Positions 1 to 10,075 of a stretch of DNA of 64,000 bases are shown here, piece by piece. The notes below the pieces were generated by a model. The model was given only the letters and a program-made list of their open reading frames with translations, was not told the origin of the DNA and did no database searches. The stretch's first letter is position 1. Every line of letters begins with the position of its first letter. Source of the DNA: Shewanella salipaludis (GTDB lineage: Bacteria; Pseudomonadota; Gammaproteobacteria; Enterobacterales; Shewanellaceae); the NCBI RefSeq assembly GCF_012911865.1, contig NZ_JAAXYH010000016.1, positions 1-64,000 on the forward strand, read 5' to 3'. The translations under genes and the position numbers were made by a program.

Positions 1-12
1 CTTGTTTTAGAT

Positions 13-24
13 TGTTAAAGAGCG
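13..24 (-). promoter_or_regulatory. boxA rRNA antitermination signal
   Basis: The minus strand reads CGCTCTTTAACA, one base from the consensus boxA TGCTCTTTAACA. This element loads the Nus antitermination complex on rRNA transcripts just upstream of 16S. Confidence 0.85.
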
Positions 25-72
25 TTGACCGCGTTGGGTCGGGGCTGATGCTTCATCAGCTCAGGGTCGTGC

Positions 73-100
73 ATTTTACGCATTTCCCGTTTGGCGTCAA
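73..100 (-). promoter_or_regulatory. rrn P2-type promoter
   Basis: On the minus strand TTGACG (95-100) and TAAAAT (73-78) are separated by 16 bp. This lies about 120 bp downstream of P1, which is the usual tandem P1/P2 arrangement of gammaproteobacterial rRNA operons. Confidence 0.75.
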
Positions 101-220
101 GGAGTTTTTAAAACTTCTTTTCGCTGTTGATTTAAGTGCCATTCTCAACAGAGAGTAACAGTTTCAAATCAACCCGACTCGGTGGTTAGCTTTCGCTGTC
201 TGCCGTGTCAGTGGATGCGC

Positions 221-248
221 ATTATAGGGAGATTGAGGAAGTGCGCAA
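221..248 (-). promoter_or_regulatory. rrn P1-type promoter
   Basis: On the minus strand the -35 is TTGCGC (243-248) and the -10 is a perfect TATAAT (221-226), separated by the 16-bp spacer typical of rrn P1. The bases after the -10 (GCGCATCCACTGACACGG) closely match the initiation region of Escherichia coli rrn P1 promoters. Transcription should start near base 212 and run leftward. Confidence 0.9.
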
Positions 249-300
249 CCCCTTATCCTGAGATAATTGCAGTTTTATTGTCGTTCGTCTGAAATTTGAC

Positions 301-329
301 CTGACCAGCCACTTTTTAAGCTTTATAAT
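301..329 (+). promoter_or_regulatory. Putative yrdA promoter
   Basis: CTGACC (301-306) and a perfect TATAAT (324-329) are separated by 17 bp. The position, about 30 bp before the chosen yrdA start, argues against using the in-frame ATG at 328, which overlaps the -10. Confidence 0.6.
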
Positions 330-357
330 GCTGAAAACCCCTAATTCAGGACCTTTC

Positions 358-930
358 ATGTCGACTTCTTTACGTACTTACCAGGGCATCAGTCCACAAT
401 TGGCAGAAGCTGTCTATGTAGACGATGCTGCAATCTTGGTTGGTGACATCGCCTTGGATACTGATGCCAGTGTCTGGCCCTTGGTCGCGGCTCGCGGTGA
501 TGTAAACCATATACGCATAGGCAAACGCAGCAATGTGCAGGATGGCACTATTCTGCACGTCACCCGCAAATCGCCAGCCAGGCCGGACGGGCATCCGCTG
601 CTCATAGGCGACGATGTCACCATAGGCCATAAGGCGATGCTGCATGGCTGCCAGGTGGGCAACAGGGTGTTGGTCGGCATGGGTGCCATCATTCTCGATG
701 GTGCAGTGATCGAAGACGATGTGATCTTGGGTGCCGGTTCTCTGGTGCCGCCAGGCAAGGTATTGCAGAGCGGTTATTTGTATGTCGGCAGCCCAGCCAA
801 GCAAGCCAGGCCTTTGACCCAAGCCGAACTGGCGTTCCTGCCACAGTCGGCCGACAACTATGTGGTATTGAAGAATGAATACCTGGCGGACAGACAGGCG
901 CAGCAGGGAACCTCTTCCCCCGCGGTTTAG
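358..930 (+). CDS. yrdA: Gamma-carbonic anhydrase-like hexapeptide-repeat protein YrdA
   Basis: A 190-residue left-handed beta-helix protein of the gamma-carbonic anhydrase/YrdA family. The centre is built of hexapeptide repeats (turns such as IGKRSN, IGDDVTIGHKAMLHG, IEDDVILGAGS). Histidines in ILHVT and in IGHKAMLHG sit where the family binds zinc between subunits of a trimer. Family members are probably cytosolic; whether this one hydrates CO2 cannot be told from sequence. An in-frame ATG exists at 328, but it falls in the predicted -10 box, whereas 358 is preceded by a good AGGA. The yrdA-yrdB-aroE order matches Escherichia coli, though here yrdA is divergent to its neighbours. Confidence 0.9.
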   Translation: MSTSLRTYQGISPQLAEAVYVDDAAILVGDIALDTDASVWPLVAARGDVNHIRIGKRSNVQDGTILHVTRKSPARPDGHPLLIGDDVTIGHKAMLHGCQVGNRVLVGMGAIILDGAVIEDDVILGAGSLVPPGKVLQSGYLYVGSPAKQARPLTQAELAFLPQSADNYVVLKNEYLADRQAQQGTSSPAV

Positions 931-940
931 CTAGTCAAGC

Positions 941-1207
941 CTAAGGCTGTAACTGTATGGCGCCATGCTCATCGAAGGCTTCCTGTTCGATGAGCGTTTC
1001 CACCCAGTCTTCGATGTCGAAGCGATACTCCTCGAACACCTGCAGCACCTGTGAGTCTGACAAGCATTCACATTCGGCCAACTTGGCCAAGGCTTGAATA
1101 CCTATATAGCAATCGAGCGTGGCCCCCTGTACCTGCACCGGGAAATGCACTCTCTGCCGTTCATTGTCCCAATGCTGCAGATCGGGGAAAAGAATACTTT
1201 GATTCAT
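941..1207 (-). CDS. yrdB: DUF1488 family protein YrdB
   Basis: An 88-residue acidic soluble protein of the DUF1488 family, to which E. coli YrdB belongs. The function is unknown. The sequence is rich in aromatic and acidic residues (FPVQVQGATLDCYIG, FDIEDWVETLI) and has no membrane segment or metal motif. The ATG at 1207 has an AGGG about seven bases upstream on the minus strand. It lies 29 bp downstream of aroE on the same strand and is probably co-transcribed with it, as in E. coli. Confidence 0.85.
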   Translation of the reverse strand: MNQSILFPDLQHWDNERQRVHFPVQVQGATLDCYIGIQALAKLAECECLSDSQVLQVFEEYRFDIEDWVETLIEQEAFDEHGAIQLQP

Positions 1208-1236
1208 TGGCTGCCCTGTTTTCTATTAGTCCAGTA

Positions 1237-2061
1237 TTAGCTTGAGGCCAACGAGGCCCTGAGTGCCTGTTGCACCGTTGCCGTTTCGGGCTCGATCCCA
1301 CGCCATAGGGCGAAACTCTTGGCCGCCTGCCCTACCAACATGCCCAAGCCATCCATCACCTGCGCCGCCCCTTGGGCCTTGGCCCAGAGATTGAAAGCCG
1401 TGGTCTCTTTGCCATACATCATGTCGTAGCAGACGCTGTGACTGCCAACCACCCTGGCAGGTACAGGCGGCAGCTCGTTGGATAAACTCGCGGACGTTGA
1501 ATTGATTATGATGTCGTAGGCTAGGTTGAGCTCCGGCATGGCTATCGCCGTCACCTTACCATGACCGGCGAATTGCCCGGCGAGCATGTCTGCCTTGGAT
1601 TGGGTGCGGTTGGTGATGCAAAGTTCGCCAATACCGGCATTGAGCAGCGGCAGGATACAGCCTCTGGCCGCGCCACCGGCCCCCAGCAACAGCACTGTCT
1701 TGCCCGTGAGGCTGCCAAGGTTAGCCTCGAGATCGGCCACCAGTCCCAAACCATCGGTATTTTCGCCACGTATGCTGCCGTCGGCCTGGCGTATCAGGGT
1801 ATTGACGGCCCCCGCCAATCTGGCTTCCTCGCTCATGCTGTCACACAGGGCGAATGCCTGCTCCTTGAAGGGCACAGTCACATTGGCGCCCTTGCCGCCC
1901 TCGGCGAAGAAACGCTGCAATGCCGGCGCGAAACCGTCAACCGGGGCCAGTATGGCCTCATAGGTCAGCGCCTGCGCCGTATTGCGGGCAAAGAGTCGGT
2001 GAATGAAGGGCGACTTGCTATGCCCTATGGGGTTGCCGAAAACCGCATATCTGTCTGTCAT
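1237..2061 (-). CDS. aroE: Shikimate dehydrogenase (NADP+)
   Basis: AroE reduces 3-dehydroshikimate to shikimate with NADPH, the fourth step of chorismate synthesis. The 274-residue protein has the shikimate-binding N-terminus ([12 protein letters not shown]), the catalytic lysine in [16 protein letters not shown], and the nucleotide loop GAGGAARG. An in-frame ATG nine codons upstream (2088) would add [10 protein letters not shown] prefer [11 protein letters not shown] because it aligns with the usual family start. In E. coli aroE sits directly after tsaC; here hemF, a chemoreceptor and a globin gene separate the two. Confidence 0.95.
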   Translation of the reverse strand: MTDRYAVFGNPIGHSKSPFIHRLFARNTAQALTYEAILAPVDGFAPALQRFFAEGGKGANVTVPFKEQAFALCDSMSEEARLAGAVNTLIRQADGSIRGENTDGLGLVADLEANLGSLTGKTVLLLGAGGAARGCILPLLNAGIGELCITNRTQSKADMLAGQFAGHGKVTAIAMPELNLAYDIIINSTSASLSNELPPVPARVVGSHSVCYDMMYGKETTAFNLWAKAQGAAQVMDGLGMLVGQAAKSFALWRGIEPETATVQQALRASLASS

Positions 2062-2155
2062 CTTGAGCCTATCGTCAGTGTGAGGCATTCAGTCTACTGC
2101 GCCCGGGTCCCATTGCAATTCTTTATCTGCGAGTTATTTTCATCCTGCTTGGGGC

Positions 2156-2161
2156 TATAAT
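2156..2161 (+). promoter_or_regulatory. Possible -10 box for the truncated globin gene
   Basis: A perfect TATAAT lies 29 bp before the globin start. No convincing -35 is seen at 16-18 bp (GTTATT at best), so the element is only suggestive. Confidence 0.35.
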
Positions 2162-2190
2162 GGCGCCAACCCCGCCACACTGGATATGAA

Positions 2191-2625
2191 ATGAACTGGT
2201 TCAGCAAACTTTTCAAGCGTCAGATACCTAGGGATGACAGAGATCCCAAGCAATCCAATGCCTATGAGCTAGTCGGCGGTGAGCCAGTGATCCGCGCCCT
2301 GGCCCAGCAATTTTACCTGCAAATGCAACGCCAGAGCGCCAGTGCCGAACTCCTGGCTATTCACAGGGCACCGCTGGCCCAGTCGGAGCAAAAACTGTTC
2401 GAATTTCTCAGTGGTTGGTTGGGTGGGCCGCAGCTCTATCAACAGAAATATGGTCACCCGGCATTGAGGGCGAGACACATGTCATTCGCCATAGATGAAG
2501 CCATGCGGGATCAATGGCTGCTCTGCATGAAACACGCCATAGAGGAAACGATTGCAGACGCCCAACATAGAGATGTCATCTACCAGGCCATCAGCACACT
2601 GGCAGATCATATGCGCAACAGGTAG
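2191..2625 (+). CDS. Group II truncated hemoglobin
   Basis: A 144-residue protein with the two-on-two globin pattern of the TrHb2 family: YELVGGEPVIRALAQQFY in the A/B region (Tyr42 a candidate B10), FLSGWLGGPQLYQQKYG in helix E/F, the proximal histidine in RARHMSF (His96), and the conserved Trp (DQWLLCM, Trp109) typical of group II. Family members bind O2, CO or NO. The short basic N-terminus (NWFSKLFKRQ) is not a convincing signal peptide, so it is probably cytosolic. The next gene, 94 bp downstream on the same strand, is a chemoreceptor with a c-heme motif; a shared gas-sensing or protective role is inference from adjacency. Confidence 0.88.
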   Translation: MNWFSKLFKRQIPRDDRDPKQSNAYELVGGEPVIRALAQQFYLQMQRQSASAELLAIHRAPLAQSEQKLFEFLSGWLGGPQLYQQKYGHPALRARHMSFAIDEAMRDQWLLCMKHAIEETIADAQHRDVIYQAISTLADHMRNR

Positions 2626-2719
2626 CCTGGCGAAATCTGGCCTTTTATTGCGCCAAATCAAAGCCCCTCCCCGGCGGCTGGCCGCATAATATGCCCTTCA
2701 CATTTAGGGCTGGGATATT

Positions 2720-4333
2720 ATGCGTCTGCACTCGATTCAACATAAAATATATGCGCTGCTGGCGGTGACCGGCATCCTGGTCTTGGCTGCCAGCCTGATT
2801 ACCGGCTCGAATCAGCAACAAAGCCTGGCCCAGGAGACTGTCGAGAACAATATCCGCCTGCTGGCGGATAACTATTTCGATTCCATCAACACCATGATGC
2901 TCACCGGCACCATGGCGAATCGCAATATCTTCAGTGACAAGATCCGCAGCCAAGCCAATATCGAAGACGCCCACATCATACGTGGTCAAAGAGTCCAGCA
3001 AGTCTATGGTCCGGGTAACCCCAATGAGCAGGCCAAGGGGCCGGCGGAACTGGCGGCGCTACAGGGAAAAGAGTCTTTGTTCATAGAGCAACGCGGCGAT
3101 AAGCGTGTCTTGACCTACCTGAAACCCATGACCGCCCGCGAAAACTACAAGGGTACCAACTGTCTGGGCTGCCATCAGGCCAAGGAAGGGGAAGTGCTGG
3201 GGGCGGTAAAGATCAGCTACTCCCTGGCCCAGATAGACGCAACCGTCACCCGCAATACTTGGTTCAGCACGGCATTGCTGAGCGCCATCTTCATCGTCGC
3301 CTTCGTCTTCCTTGGCATGGTATTTCGCAAGTTGTTCATCAAGCGCCTGAAGCAATTGGGCCGGACCATGCGCCAGGCGACCCAGAATAAAGACTTGAGC
3401 CTGACCATCACGGATAAGAGCCAGGATGAACTGGGTCTGCTCGCCGATAACTTCAACAAGATGATGGCGGCATTCAAAGACAATATTACCCAGGTTTCCA
3501 AGTCATCCAAGGTGCTCATCCACTCGGCCGAAACCATCTACAGCTCGGCCGAAGCCACTGAGCAGGCGATAATGCAGCAGAAACTCGGCACAGATTCGGT
3601 AGCCGCCGCGATCAATGAGCTGGAATCTTCATCGGCGGAAGTGAAAAATACTACCCATTATGCCTCGGCTAAATCCGATGCCAGCAATCTGGTCGCTGAA
3701 AAGAGTATGGCCATCGCCCAACAGACGGAGCAGAGCATCAATCGACTGGCGAATGATGTCAGGGCGGCGACCACTCAGGTCAGCCAGCTGCAGGCGCAGA
3801 CGCTGGAAGTCGGCAAGGTATTGGAGGTCATCAGTGCCATTGCCGAGCAGACCAACCTCTTGGCACTGAATGCCGCGATAGAAGCGGCGCGCGCCGGTGA
3901 AGCCGGGCGCGGATTTGCCGTGGTCGCGGACGAGGTGCGCATACTGGCGACCCGCACCCACGACTCGACCGACGAAATCAAGCGCACCATAGAGAAGCTG
4001 CAAACCGAGGCACAACAAACGGTCACAGCGATGAATGACTCCTGTGCCGAGGCCGACGAGCGCGCGCGCCAGGTTCAGGATGTGGCCTTGGCCTTGAAAG
4101 AAATATCCGGACAAATGCATGAAATAAATCAGCTGAATGTGCAGATTGCCGATGCGACCGAGCAGCAAAACTTAGCGGCGGAGGAGATCAACCAGAGTGT
4201 CACCAGCATAAGGGACAATGCCGAACAATCGCTGCAGGATGCCCATGGCAGCAAACAGGTCAGTGAACAGCTGCTCAACCTGGCAAGGGAGCTGGATGAA
4301 CAGGTACGCAGCTTTAAACTCAATCAGGGTTAG
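2720..4333 (+). CDS. Methyl-accepting chemotaxis protein with a periplasmic c-type heme motif
   Basis: A 537-residue chemoreceptor. Residues about 10-28 form TM1 and 181-202 form TM2, flanking a periplasmic domain of about 150 residues. That domain contains CLGCH (Cys148, Cys151, His152), the signature for covalent heme c, near its C-terminal end, as in the heme-c PAS-type sensors of Geobacter chemoreceptors. A HAMP segment follows, then a long coiled coil with the canonical signalling tip near residue 377 ([18 protein letters not shown], then [12 protein letters not shown]). The ATG at 2720 starts directly at the charged-hydrophobic N-terminus. The protein has no C-terminal CheR/CheB-tethering pentapeptide. 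It is likely a redox or gas sensor feeding CheA/CheW. Confidence 0.92.
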   Translation: MRLHSIQHKIYALLAVTGILVLAASLITGSNQQQSLAQETVENNIRLLADNYFDSINTMMLTGTMANRNIFSDKIRSQANIEDAHIIRGQRVQQVYGPGNPNEQAKGPAELAALQGKESLFIEQRGDKRVLTYLKPMTARENYKGTNCLGCHQAKEGEVLGAVKISYSLAQIDATVTRNTWFSTALLSAIFIVAFVFLGMVFRKLFIKRLKQLGRTMRQATQNKDLSLTITDKSQDELGLLADNFNKMMAAFKDNITQVSKSSKVLIHSAETIYSSAEATEQAIMQQKLGTDSVAAAINELESSSAEVKNTTHYASAKSDASNLVAEKSMAIAQQTEQSINRLANDVRAATTQVSQLQAQTLEVGKVLEVISAIAEQTNLLALNAAIEAARAGEAGRGFAVVADEVRILATRTHDSTDEIKRTIEKLQTEAQQTVTAMNDSCAEADERARQVQDVALALKEISGQMHEINQLNVQIADATEQQNLAAEEINQSVTSIRDNAEQSLQDAHGSKQVSEQLLNLARELDEQVRSFKLNQG

Positions 4334-4355
4334 CACATTCGACGAAACTGCAGGC

Positions 4356-4381
4356 AAAAACGCCATGGACTTGGCCATGGC
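4356..4381 (-). terminator. Rho-independent terminator of hemF
   Basis: On the minus strand a perfect 7-bp stem (GCCATGG/CCATGGC, loop of six) is followed by GTTTTTG. It lies 29 bp past the hemF stop, between the convergent chemoreceptor and hemF genes. Confidence 0.7.
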
Positions 4382-4409
4382 ATCCCCGCCATAGCCAATT
4401 GGTGCTCAG

Positions 4410-5934
<1,525 letters not shown>

Positions 5935-6027
5935 CTCTAATACCTTACTGACATGAGTCTGAATACACTCATGTTGCTATGATTAAAGCGAAAAATGATA
6001 CGAACAAGCCCGGCCCGGATGTCAGCT

Positions 6028-6591
6028 TCATAGTGGCCGCTTGTACTTACAGGTTTTTTGCGGGCATTCAAGGCGAGCGCCGGCGGCCCCCTTGCGCTCG
6101 ACCAGAATACCGAAGCCGCAATCTGGGCAGGACTCGGCTCTAGGCGGATAGTTCACCAAGAACTTGCACTTGGGATAGGCATTGCAAGCATAGAAACTCT
6201 TGCCGAAACGGCTGGTCCTATGCTCCAGGTGCCCTTGCTTGCACGAGGGACAGCCAATGGCCGAGATATCGCTGGGCTGGTCCGGTTTTTCTATATGAGT
6301 GCAGGCAGGATACTGGGAGCAGCCGATGAAAATGCCGAAGCGGCCCGACTTGACCGCCAACTCATGACCGCATTCGGGGCACTCGGAGCCGGCTATCAAC
6401 TGACTCTCGATAGACTCGTGCTGCACCAATGGCCGGCTATAGCCACAAGCAGGGTAGTTGTTGCAACCGAGGAAACTCCCATGTTTACTGTGTTTCACAG
6501 ACAGTTCACTGCCGCACTCGGGACAGAGTTCGTACTCTTTTTCCAGTGCATGCTCGTGGGCGTTGAACAGCTGTTGATCTATCTTGGACAT
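6028..6591 (-). CDS. yrdD: Topoisomerase-type C4 zinc-finger protein YrdD
   Basis: A 187-residue protein made of repeated C4 zinc fingers like the C-terminal fingers of DNA topoisomerase I. I count four modules starting near CPECGSEL, CPECGHEL, CPSCKQGH and CPDCGFGI, the first three ending in YPACGYS, YPACTHI and YPKCKFL. There is no topoisomerase catalytic domain. The precise role of YrdD is not established; DNA or RNA binding is the family expectation. It lies 93 bp upstream of tsaC on the same strand, as in E. coli, and its 5' side is separated from smg by a terminator. Confidence 0.9.
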   Translation of the reverse strand: MSKIDQQLFNAHEHALEKEYELCPECGSELSVKHSKHGSFLGCNNYPACGYSRPLVQHESIESQLIAGSECPECGHELAVKSGRFGIFIGCSQYPACTHIEKPDQPSDISAIGCPSCKQGHLEHRTSRFGKSFYACNAYPKCKFLVNYPPRAESCPDCGFGILVERKGAAGARLECPQKTCKYKRPL

Positions 6592-6680
6592 GGGGTTCTC
6601 ATCGGCAATAGGTGGCGATATTTTACCAAGCTCAGACCCGGCAGGGAAATGCCTATGCTCACAGCTTGGAAAATAAGATC

Positions 6681-6706
6681 AAAAAAGGAGGCCCATCGAC
6701 CTCCTT
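6681..6706 (-). terminator. Rho-independent terminator of the dprA-smg transcript
   Basis: On the minus strand AAGGAGG / CCTCCTT with an 8-base loop is followed by TTTTTT. It ends the leftward dprA-smg transcript 38 bp past the smg stop. The gap 6592-6743 holds nothing else, so yrdD must have its own promoter there. Confidence 0.85.
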
Positions 6707-6743
6707 CCATAATAACGCAGCATGGGATGCATCAAGCAGGCGG

Positions 6744-7217
6744 CTAAGAGTGCAAGCGGCCTTCGGGTTGCTCAAAGATGAGATCTTCCATCTGCTCATA
6801 GGCGGATTCATTGCCTGGGGCATTGAATAATACCATGAGGATCACCCACTTAAGATCTTCCAATATCAAGGCCGGTTCATCCAGCTCCATGACCCTGTCG
6901 ATCACCATTTCCCGCGTCTCGACACTGAGCACCTTGACCTGCTCCAAGAACAACAGGAAACCACGGGATTCCACATCCAGTTTATCCATCTCATCTTTGG
7001 TGTAGATACGGAAGGAATGCTGCGCATGATTGCACAGGTAAGGCGTGTCGCCTTCCTGCAGTTCAGCCAAACGCTCCAACCAGGACAGGGCCTTGAGAAT
7101 GGCTGATTGATGAAAACCCGCACGCGTGAGTTCCTTGGTAAGTTCGTCTTCATCGACCAGGAGCTCAATCTCACTATGAACATAGTTTTCAAATAGATAC
7201 ATGAGAATATCAAACAT
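6744..7217 (-). CDS. smg: DUF494 family protein Smg
   Basis: A 157-residue helical, strongly acidic protein of the Smg/DUF494 family. The start [12 protein letters not shown] and the segment [18 protein letters not shown] are typical. The molecular function is unknown, but the gene nearly always follows dprA in gammaproteobacteria. Here the dprA stop and the smg start are two bases apart, so the two are almost certainly one operon. No membrane or metal-binding motif is present. Confidence 0.93.
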   Translation of the reverse strand: MFDILMYLFENYVHSEIELLVDEDELTKELTRAGFHQSAILKALSWLERLAELQEGDTPYLCNHAQHSFRIYTKDEMDKLDVESRGFLLFLEQVKVLSVETREMVIDRVMELDEPALILEDLKWVILMVLFNAPGNESAYEQMEDLIFEQPEGRLHS

Positions 7218-7219
7218 GG

Positions 7220-8326
7220 CTATTTCCTCTTCAGTCTGACATATCCGCCGGGGACAGCAGCAACCCAGCCTTGCAACTCGAGTTCAAGCATTTGCTCCAA
7301 TACCAGATCTATCGTTTTTCCACTATGCTCAACCACAGCATCCAGGGATGTGGTCTCATAACCTACACTAGCCAACAGGGATGCAAATGGCAAATCACAC
7401 ATTTTGCACTCCTCCGTTATATGGTGACGCATTCTAACGTCTTCAAGGTGAAACTGATACAAACTTGCCAGTTCTTGTATGATATCCGCGCCCGTCTCTA
7501 CCAGGCTTGCGCCATTTCGTAACAAATCATGACATCCCTGGCTATGACCGCCCACTACCGAGCCAGGTACTGCGAACACTTCACGCCCCTGTTCAGACGC
7601 CAGTCTGGCGGTAATCAATGAGCCACTCTTACGGCAGGCTTCCACCACCAAGACTCCCAGAGATAGACCGCTGATGATGCGATTACGTTTCGGAAAATTG
7701 CCGGCAAATGGTGCGGTATCCGGCCAGAATTCGCTGATGACACAGCCTTGCTGCTGAATATCCTGATAAAGTTGCCGATGGCGCTTGGGATAGACATTCT
7801 CTATCCCCGTTCCTAAAACGGCAATAGTGGTGCCCCCCAAGGCCAGCGCCGCCTTATGGGCGGCGCCATCTATGCCCGTCGCCATGCCACTGCAAATCGC
7901 CAGACCTTGCTCCACCAGTTCGGCGGCGAGCCTCTGACTCAGTTGCAACCCGGCGGGAGAGGCATTGCGACTGCCGACCACGGCCAGGCTCGGCAGCAAC
8001 AGCGTCTCGGCCTGGCCTTTGACGAAGAGTATCGGAGGGGGATCTGTGATCTGCCTCAACAGAGGCGGATACAGGGGATCTGAAAAGCTGATAATGCTGT
8101 GGTGAGGCGCTTGTTGTTGCCACTCGAGCGCTTGCTCCACTCTGGCATAGTCTGGCTTAAGCCGGGAAAGCAGGGTCTCGGAGAAAGGCAAGGCAGCTTG
8201 CTCATGCTCCAGCCGCAACCTGAGTTCGCTAACCCCCATCTGGGTCAATAATTGTTGGATCCGGGCCGGTCCTAGCCCGGATACTGCACAAACAACCAGC
8301 CAATCGACCAGCTCATCTCGGATCAG
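7220..8326 (-). CDS. dprA: DNA processing protein DprA, with an unusual start
   Basis: DprA protects incoming single-stranded DNA and loads RecA during natural transformation. The Rossmann fold core is clear ([57 protein letters not shown]), followed by a C-terminal winged helix. The first ordinary start is TTG at 8248, but it would cut off a clear helix-hairpin-helix segment ([13 protein letters not shown]) that is open in the same frame. The frame continues to CTG at 8326, whose last two bases and the next A form the TGA stop of the LysM gene (CTGA). I therefore extend to 8326 (368 residues, close to E. coli Smf). The start is uncertain; the gene is not. Confidence 0.85.
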   Translation of the reverse strand: MIRDELVDWLVVCAVSGLGPARIQQLLTQMGVSELRLRLEHEQAALPFSETLLSRLKPDYARVEQALEWQQQAPHHSIISFSDPLYPPLLRQITDPPPILFVKGQAETLLLPSLAVVGSRNASPAGLQLSQRLAAELVEQGLAICSGMATGIDGAAHKAALALGGTTIAVLGTGIENVYPKRHRQLYQDIQQQGCVISEFWPDTAPFAGNFPKRNRIISGLSLGVLVVEACRKSGSLITARLASEQGREVFAVPGSVVGGHSQGCHDLLRNGASLVETGADIIQELASLYQFHLEDVRMRHHITEECKMCDLPFASLLASVGYETTSLDAVVEHSGKTIDLVLEQMLELELQGWVAAVPGGYVRLKRK

Positions 8327-9429
8327 TCACCTCTCAGCGCCAAGGACTCAGGCGTCACCAGCTTGTCATCTACCCTGACGGTATGATCCGCGACCAGGAT
8401 AAGTCCCATGCTGGTCTTGTCGAAGACCTTAAAGACCATGAGCTTACCTTGATGCACATCCGGAACCTTGATGCCGTTATCGAATGAAAGACCGGCCACC
8501 AGATTATCGTAGGTGGAACGCTCACTCGAGGAGATAGGAGTGCCATCCTTGTCGAATACTATCTCGTCACCTTCACGCAGGATGGAAAATACCTGCCCAG
8601 GCAACACCCCGTCGTCGCTGCCCTTATCCAGATAGGCGATATCCAGCTTGCCCATTTCACGGATATTCTTCTCCGAGGCCAGCACATGGGCCTGGCTCTC
8701 CAGCGCCGCCGCTTGCGGGGTGAAGTAGGCCGAGGTTAACGCCTCATCTTCGATAGCCAATACCCGGTAACCCGCCTTGGTTTCCCTCAGGTTACTCAGG
8801 AGCTGGATCTTGGAGACAGGCCCTGAGGCTATCACCCGGCTGCTGGCGGTCAAGATCACCTCCTGTCCCAGGGGATCACCCGACGCCTTGTCGAAAAATT
8901 CCCGCCCCTGGGCGTAAATCCCATATTCCTGCCCCACCGGCAGTTCGGCATTGATATAGATGACATCGCCGCCAATATGGTGCCTGGATGGGCTCTCGCC
9001 GCCCAGAACCATGGGTTGCTGCGCCAACCATTCGGCATCGACCACCCTGTTGTTGACCAGGTAAGGTTGGATCAACGCCAAATCGATCGCCGGAATCGCC
9101 GCATCCTTGGAAACGATTCGCCCCTCGGGGCCCTTGCGCATATGGGGTTTGCGAACCAGACGCGGCTCACCATCGACAAATTCCAGGGTAAGCTGGTCGC
9201 CGGGGTAGATGAGATGCGGGTTGGCAATCTGGGGATTGGCCCCCCATAACTTGGGCCAGCGCCAGGGATCCTGCAGGAAATGCGCCGCAATATCCCAGAG
9301 GGTATCCCCCTTCTTGACCACATAACTGGTTGGGTGCCCAGGCTTGAGCGTGAGAGTGTCTGCCAATAAAAATGAAGAACTGAATGTCAGTAACGCGAGG
9401 AAAATTAACCTTTTCATGGTGGTGTCCAT
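8323..9429 (-). CDS. LysM-domain exported protein
   Basis: A 368-residue exported protein. The N-terminus MDTTMKRLIFLALLTFSSSF is a signal peptide, with cleavage likely after LLA near residue 23. A single LysM domain follows (SYVVKKGDTLWDIAAHFLQD, about residues 34-83), which binds peptidoglycan glycan strands. The remaining 280 residues have no recognised domain; they carry short GQVFSILREGDE-type segments. A LysM gene in this place next to dprA is also found in pseudomonads. The alternative start is M5 (9417). The 3' end overlaps the apparent dprA start. The role is unknown; a cell-envelope one is expected from LysM and the signal peptide. Confidence 0.85.
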   Translation of the reverse strand: MDTTMKRLIFLALLTFSSSFLLADTLTLKPGHPTSYVVKKGDTLWDIAAHFLQDPWRWPKLWGANPQIANPHLIYPGDQLTLEFVDGEPRLVRKPHMRKGPEGRIVSKDAAIPAIDLALIQPYLVNNRVVDAEWLAQQPMVLGGESPSRHHIGGDVIYINAELPVGQEYGIYAQGREFFDKASGDPLGQEVILTASSRVIASGPVSKIQLLSNLRETKAGYRVLAIEDEALTSAYFTPQAAALESQAHVLASEKNIREMGKLDIAYLDKGSDDGVLPGQVFSILREGDEIVFDKDGTPISSSERSTYDNLVAGLSFDNGIKVPDVHQGKLMVFKVFDKTSMGLILVADHTVRVDDKLVTPESLALRGD

Positions 9430-9554
9430 GTTGTTTAGCCCTTAAATTGAGCTTTTGCTGTTATTGAATGCCGCTAAGGATTAAAATTACTGCTATAGCA
9501 TGGGTCAGTATAACCAACTGATTTTTATTTGACAGATCTGTTAAGAGTTTATGT

Positions 9555-10067
9555 ATGGCATTGTTAACAGTTTTACGTTACCCGGATGAGCGATTGCGGA
9601 CGCTAGCCCAACCCGTAACCGAATTCACCCCGGCATTGCAGACCCAGATAGATGACATGTTCGATACCATGTACCAGGAAAAAGGCATAGGCCTGGCGGC
9701 GACTCAGGTCGATTTCCACCGACAACTCATCGTCATGGATCTGCAGGATGAGGTCGACAGACCCAAGGTATTCATCAATCCGGAGATCATCGCCAGCAGT
9801 GGCGATTTCTGTAACGAGGAAGGCTGCCTGTCGGTACCTGGGATCTTCGCCAAGGTAGAAAGGGCCGAATTTGTCACGGTCAAGGCACTGGACAGAGAGG
9901 GTAACCCGTTCACGGTAGAGGCCGATGAACTGTTTGCCGTTTGCATCCAGCATGAAATAGATCACCTGAAAGGCAAGTTGTTTGTCGATTACCTGTCGCC
10001 ACTCAAGCGCCAACGCATCAGACAGAAACTGGAAAAAGCCGCTCGCCAGGAAGCTAAAGAAGCATAG
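9555..10067 (+). CDS. def: Peptide deformylase
   Basis: Def removes the formyl group from the N-terminal methionine of new proteins, using a metal ion (Fe2+ in family members). All three motifs are present in the 170-residue protein: GIGLAATQ at 44-51, EGCLSVP with metal ligand Cys91, and HEIDH with ligands His133 and His137 and catalytic Glu134. It starts the rightward operon def-fmt-rsmB-trkA-trkH, with fmt eight bases downstream; deformylase and formyltransferase act at opposite ends of the same cycle. The 125-bp gap to the divergent LysM gene should hold both promoters, but I see no clear -10/-35 pair. Confidence 0.97.
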   Translation: MALLTVLRYPDERLRTLAQPVTEFTPALQTQIDDMFDTMYQEKGIGLAATQVDFHRQLIVMDLQDEVDRPKVFINPEIIASSGDFCNEEGCLSVPGIFAKVERAEFVTVKALDREGNPFTVEADELFAVCIQHEIDHLKGKLFVDYLSPLKRQRIRQKLEKAARQEAKEA

Positions 10068-10075
10068 GACACGAT

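Larger units (their letters stand above)
1..212 (-). other. rRNA operon leader region (16S gene lies beyond the left edge)
   Basis: Read on the minus strand, this stretch runs from a P1-type rRNA promoter through a P2-type promoter to an antitermination boxA, so the mature 16S gene should start just outside the window. The leader contains a short perfect hairpin (GCTGATG/CATCAGC, near 44-59). No protein-coding gene is visible in bases 1-300. That an rRNA operon follows is inferred from the leader, since no mature rRNA sequence is present here. Confidence 0.85.

Noticed and set aside
328..357. Upstream in-frame ATG for yrdA
   Set aside because: The ATG overlaps the predicted TATAAT, and 358 has the better ribosome site and family start.
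9529..9557. TTGACA before def as a promoter
   Set aside because: With a 17-bp spacer the -10 would be TGTATG overlapping the def start codon, so it cannot be the def promoter.
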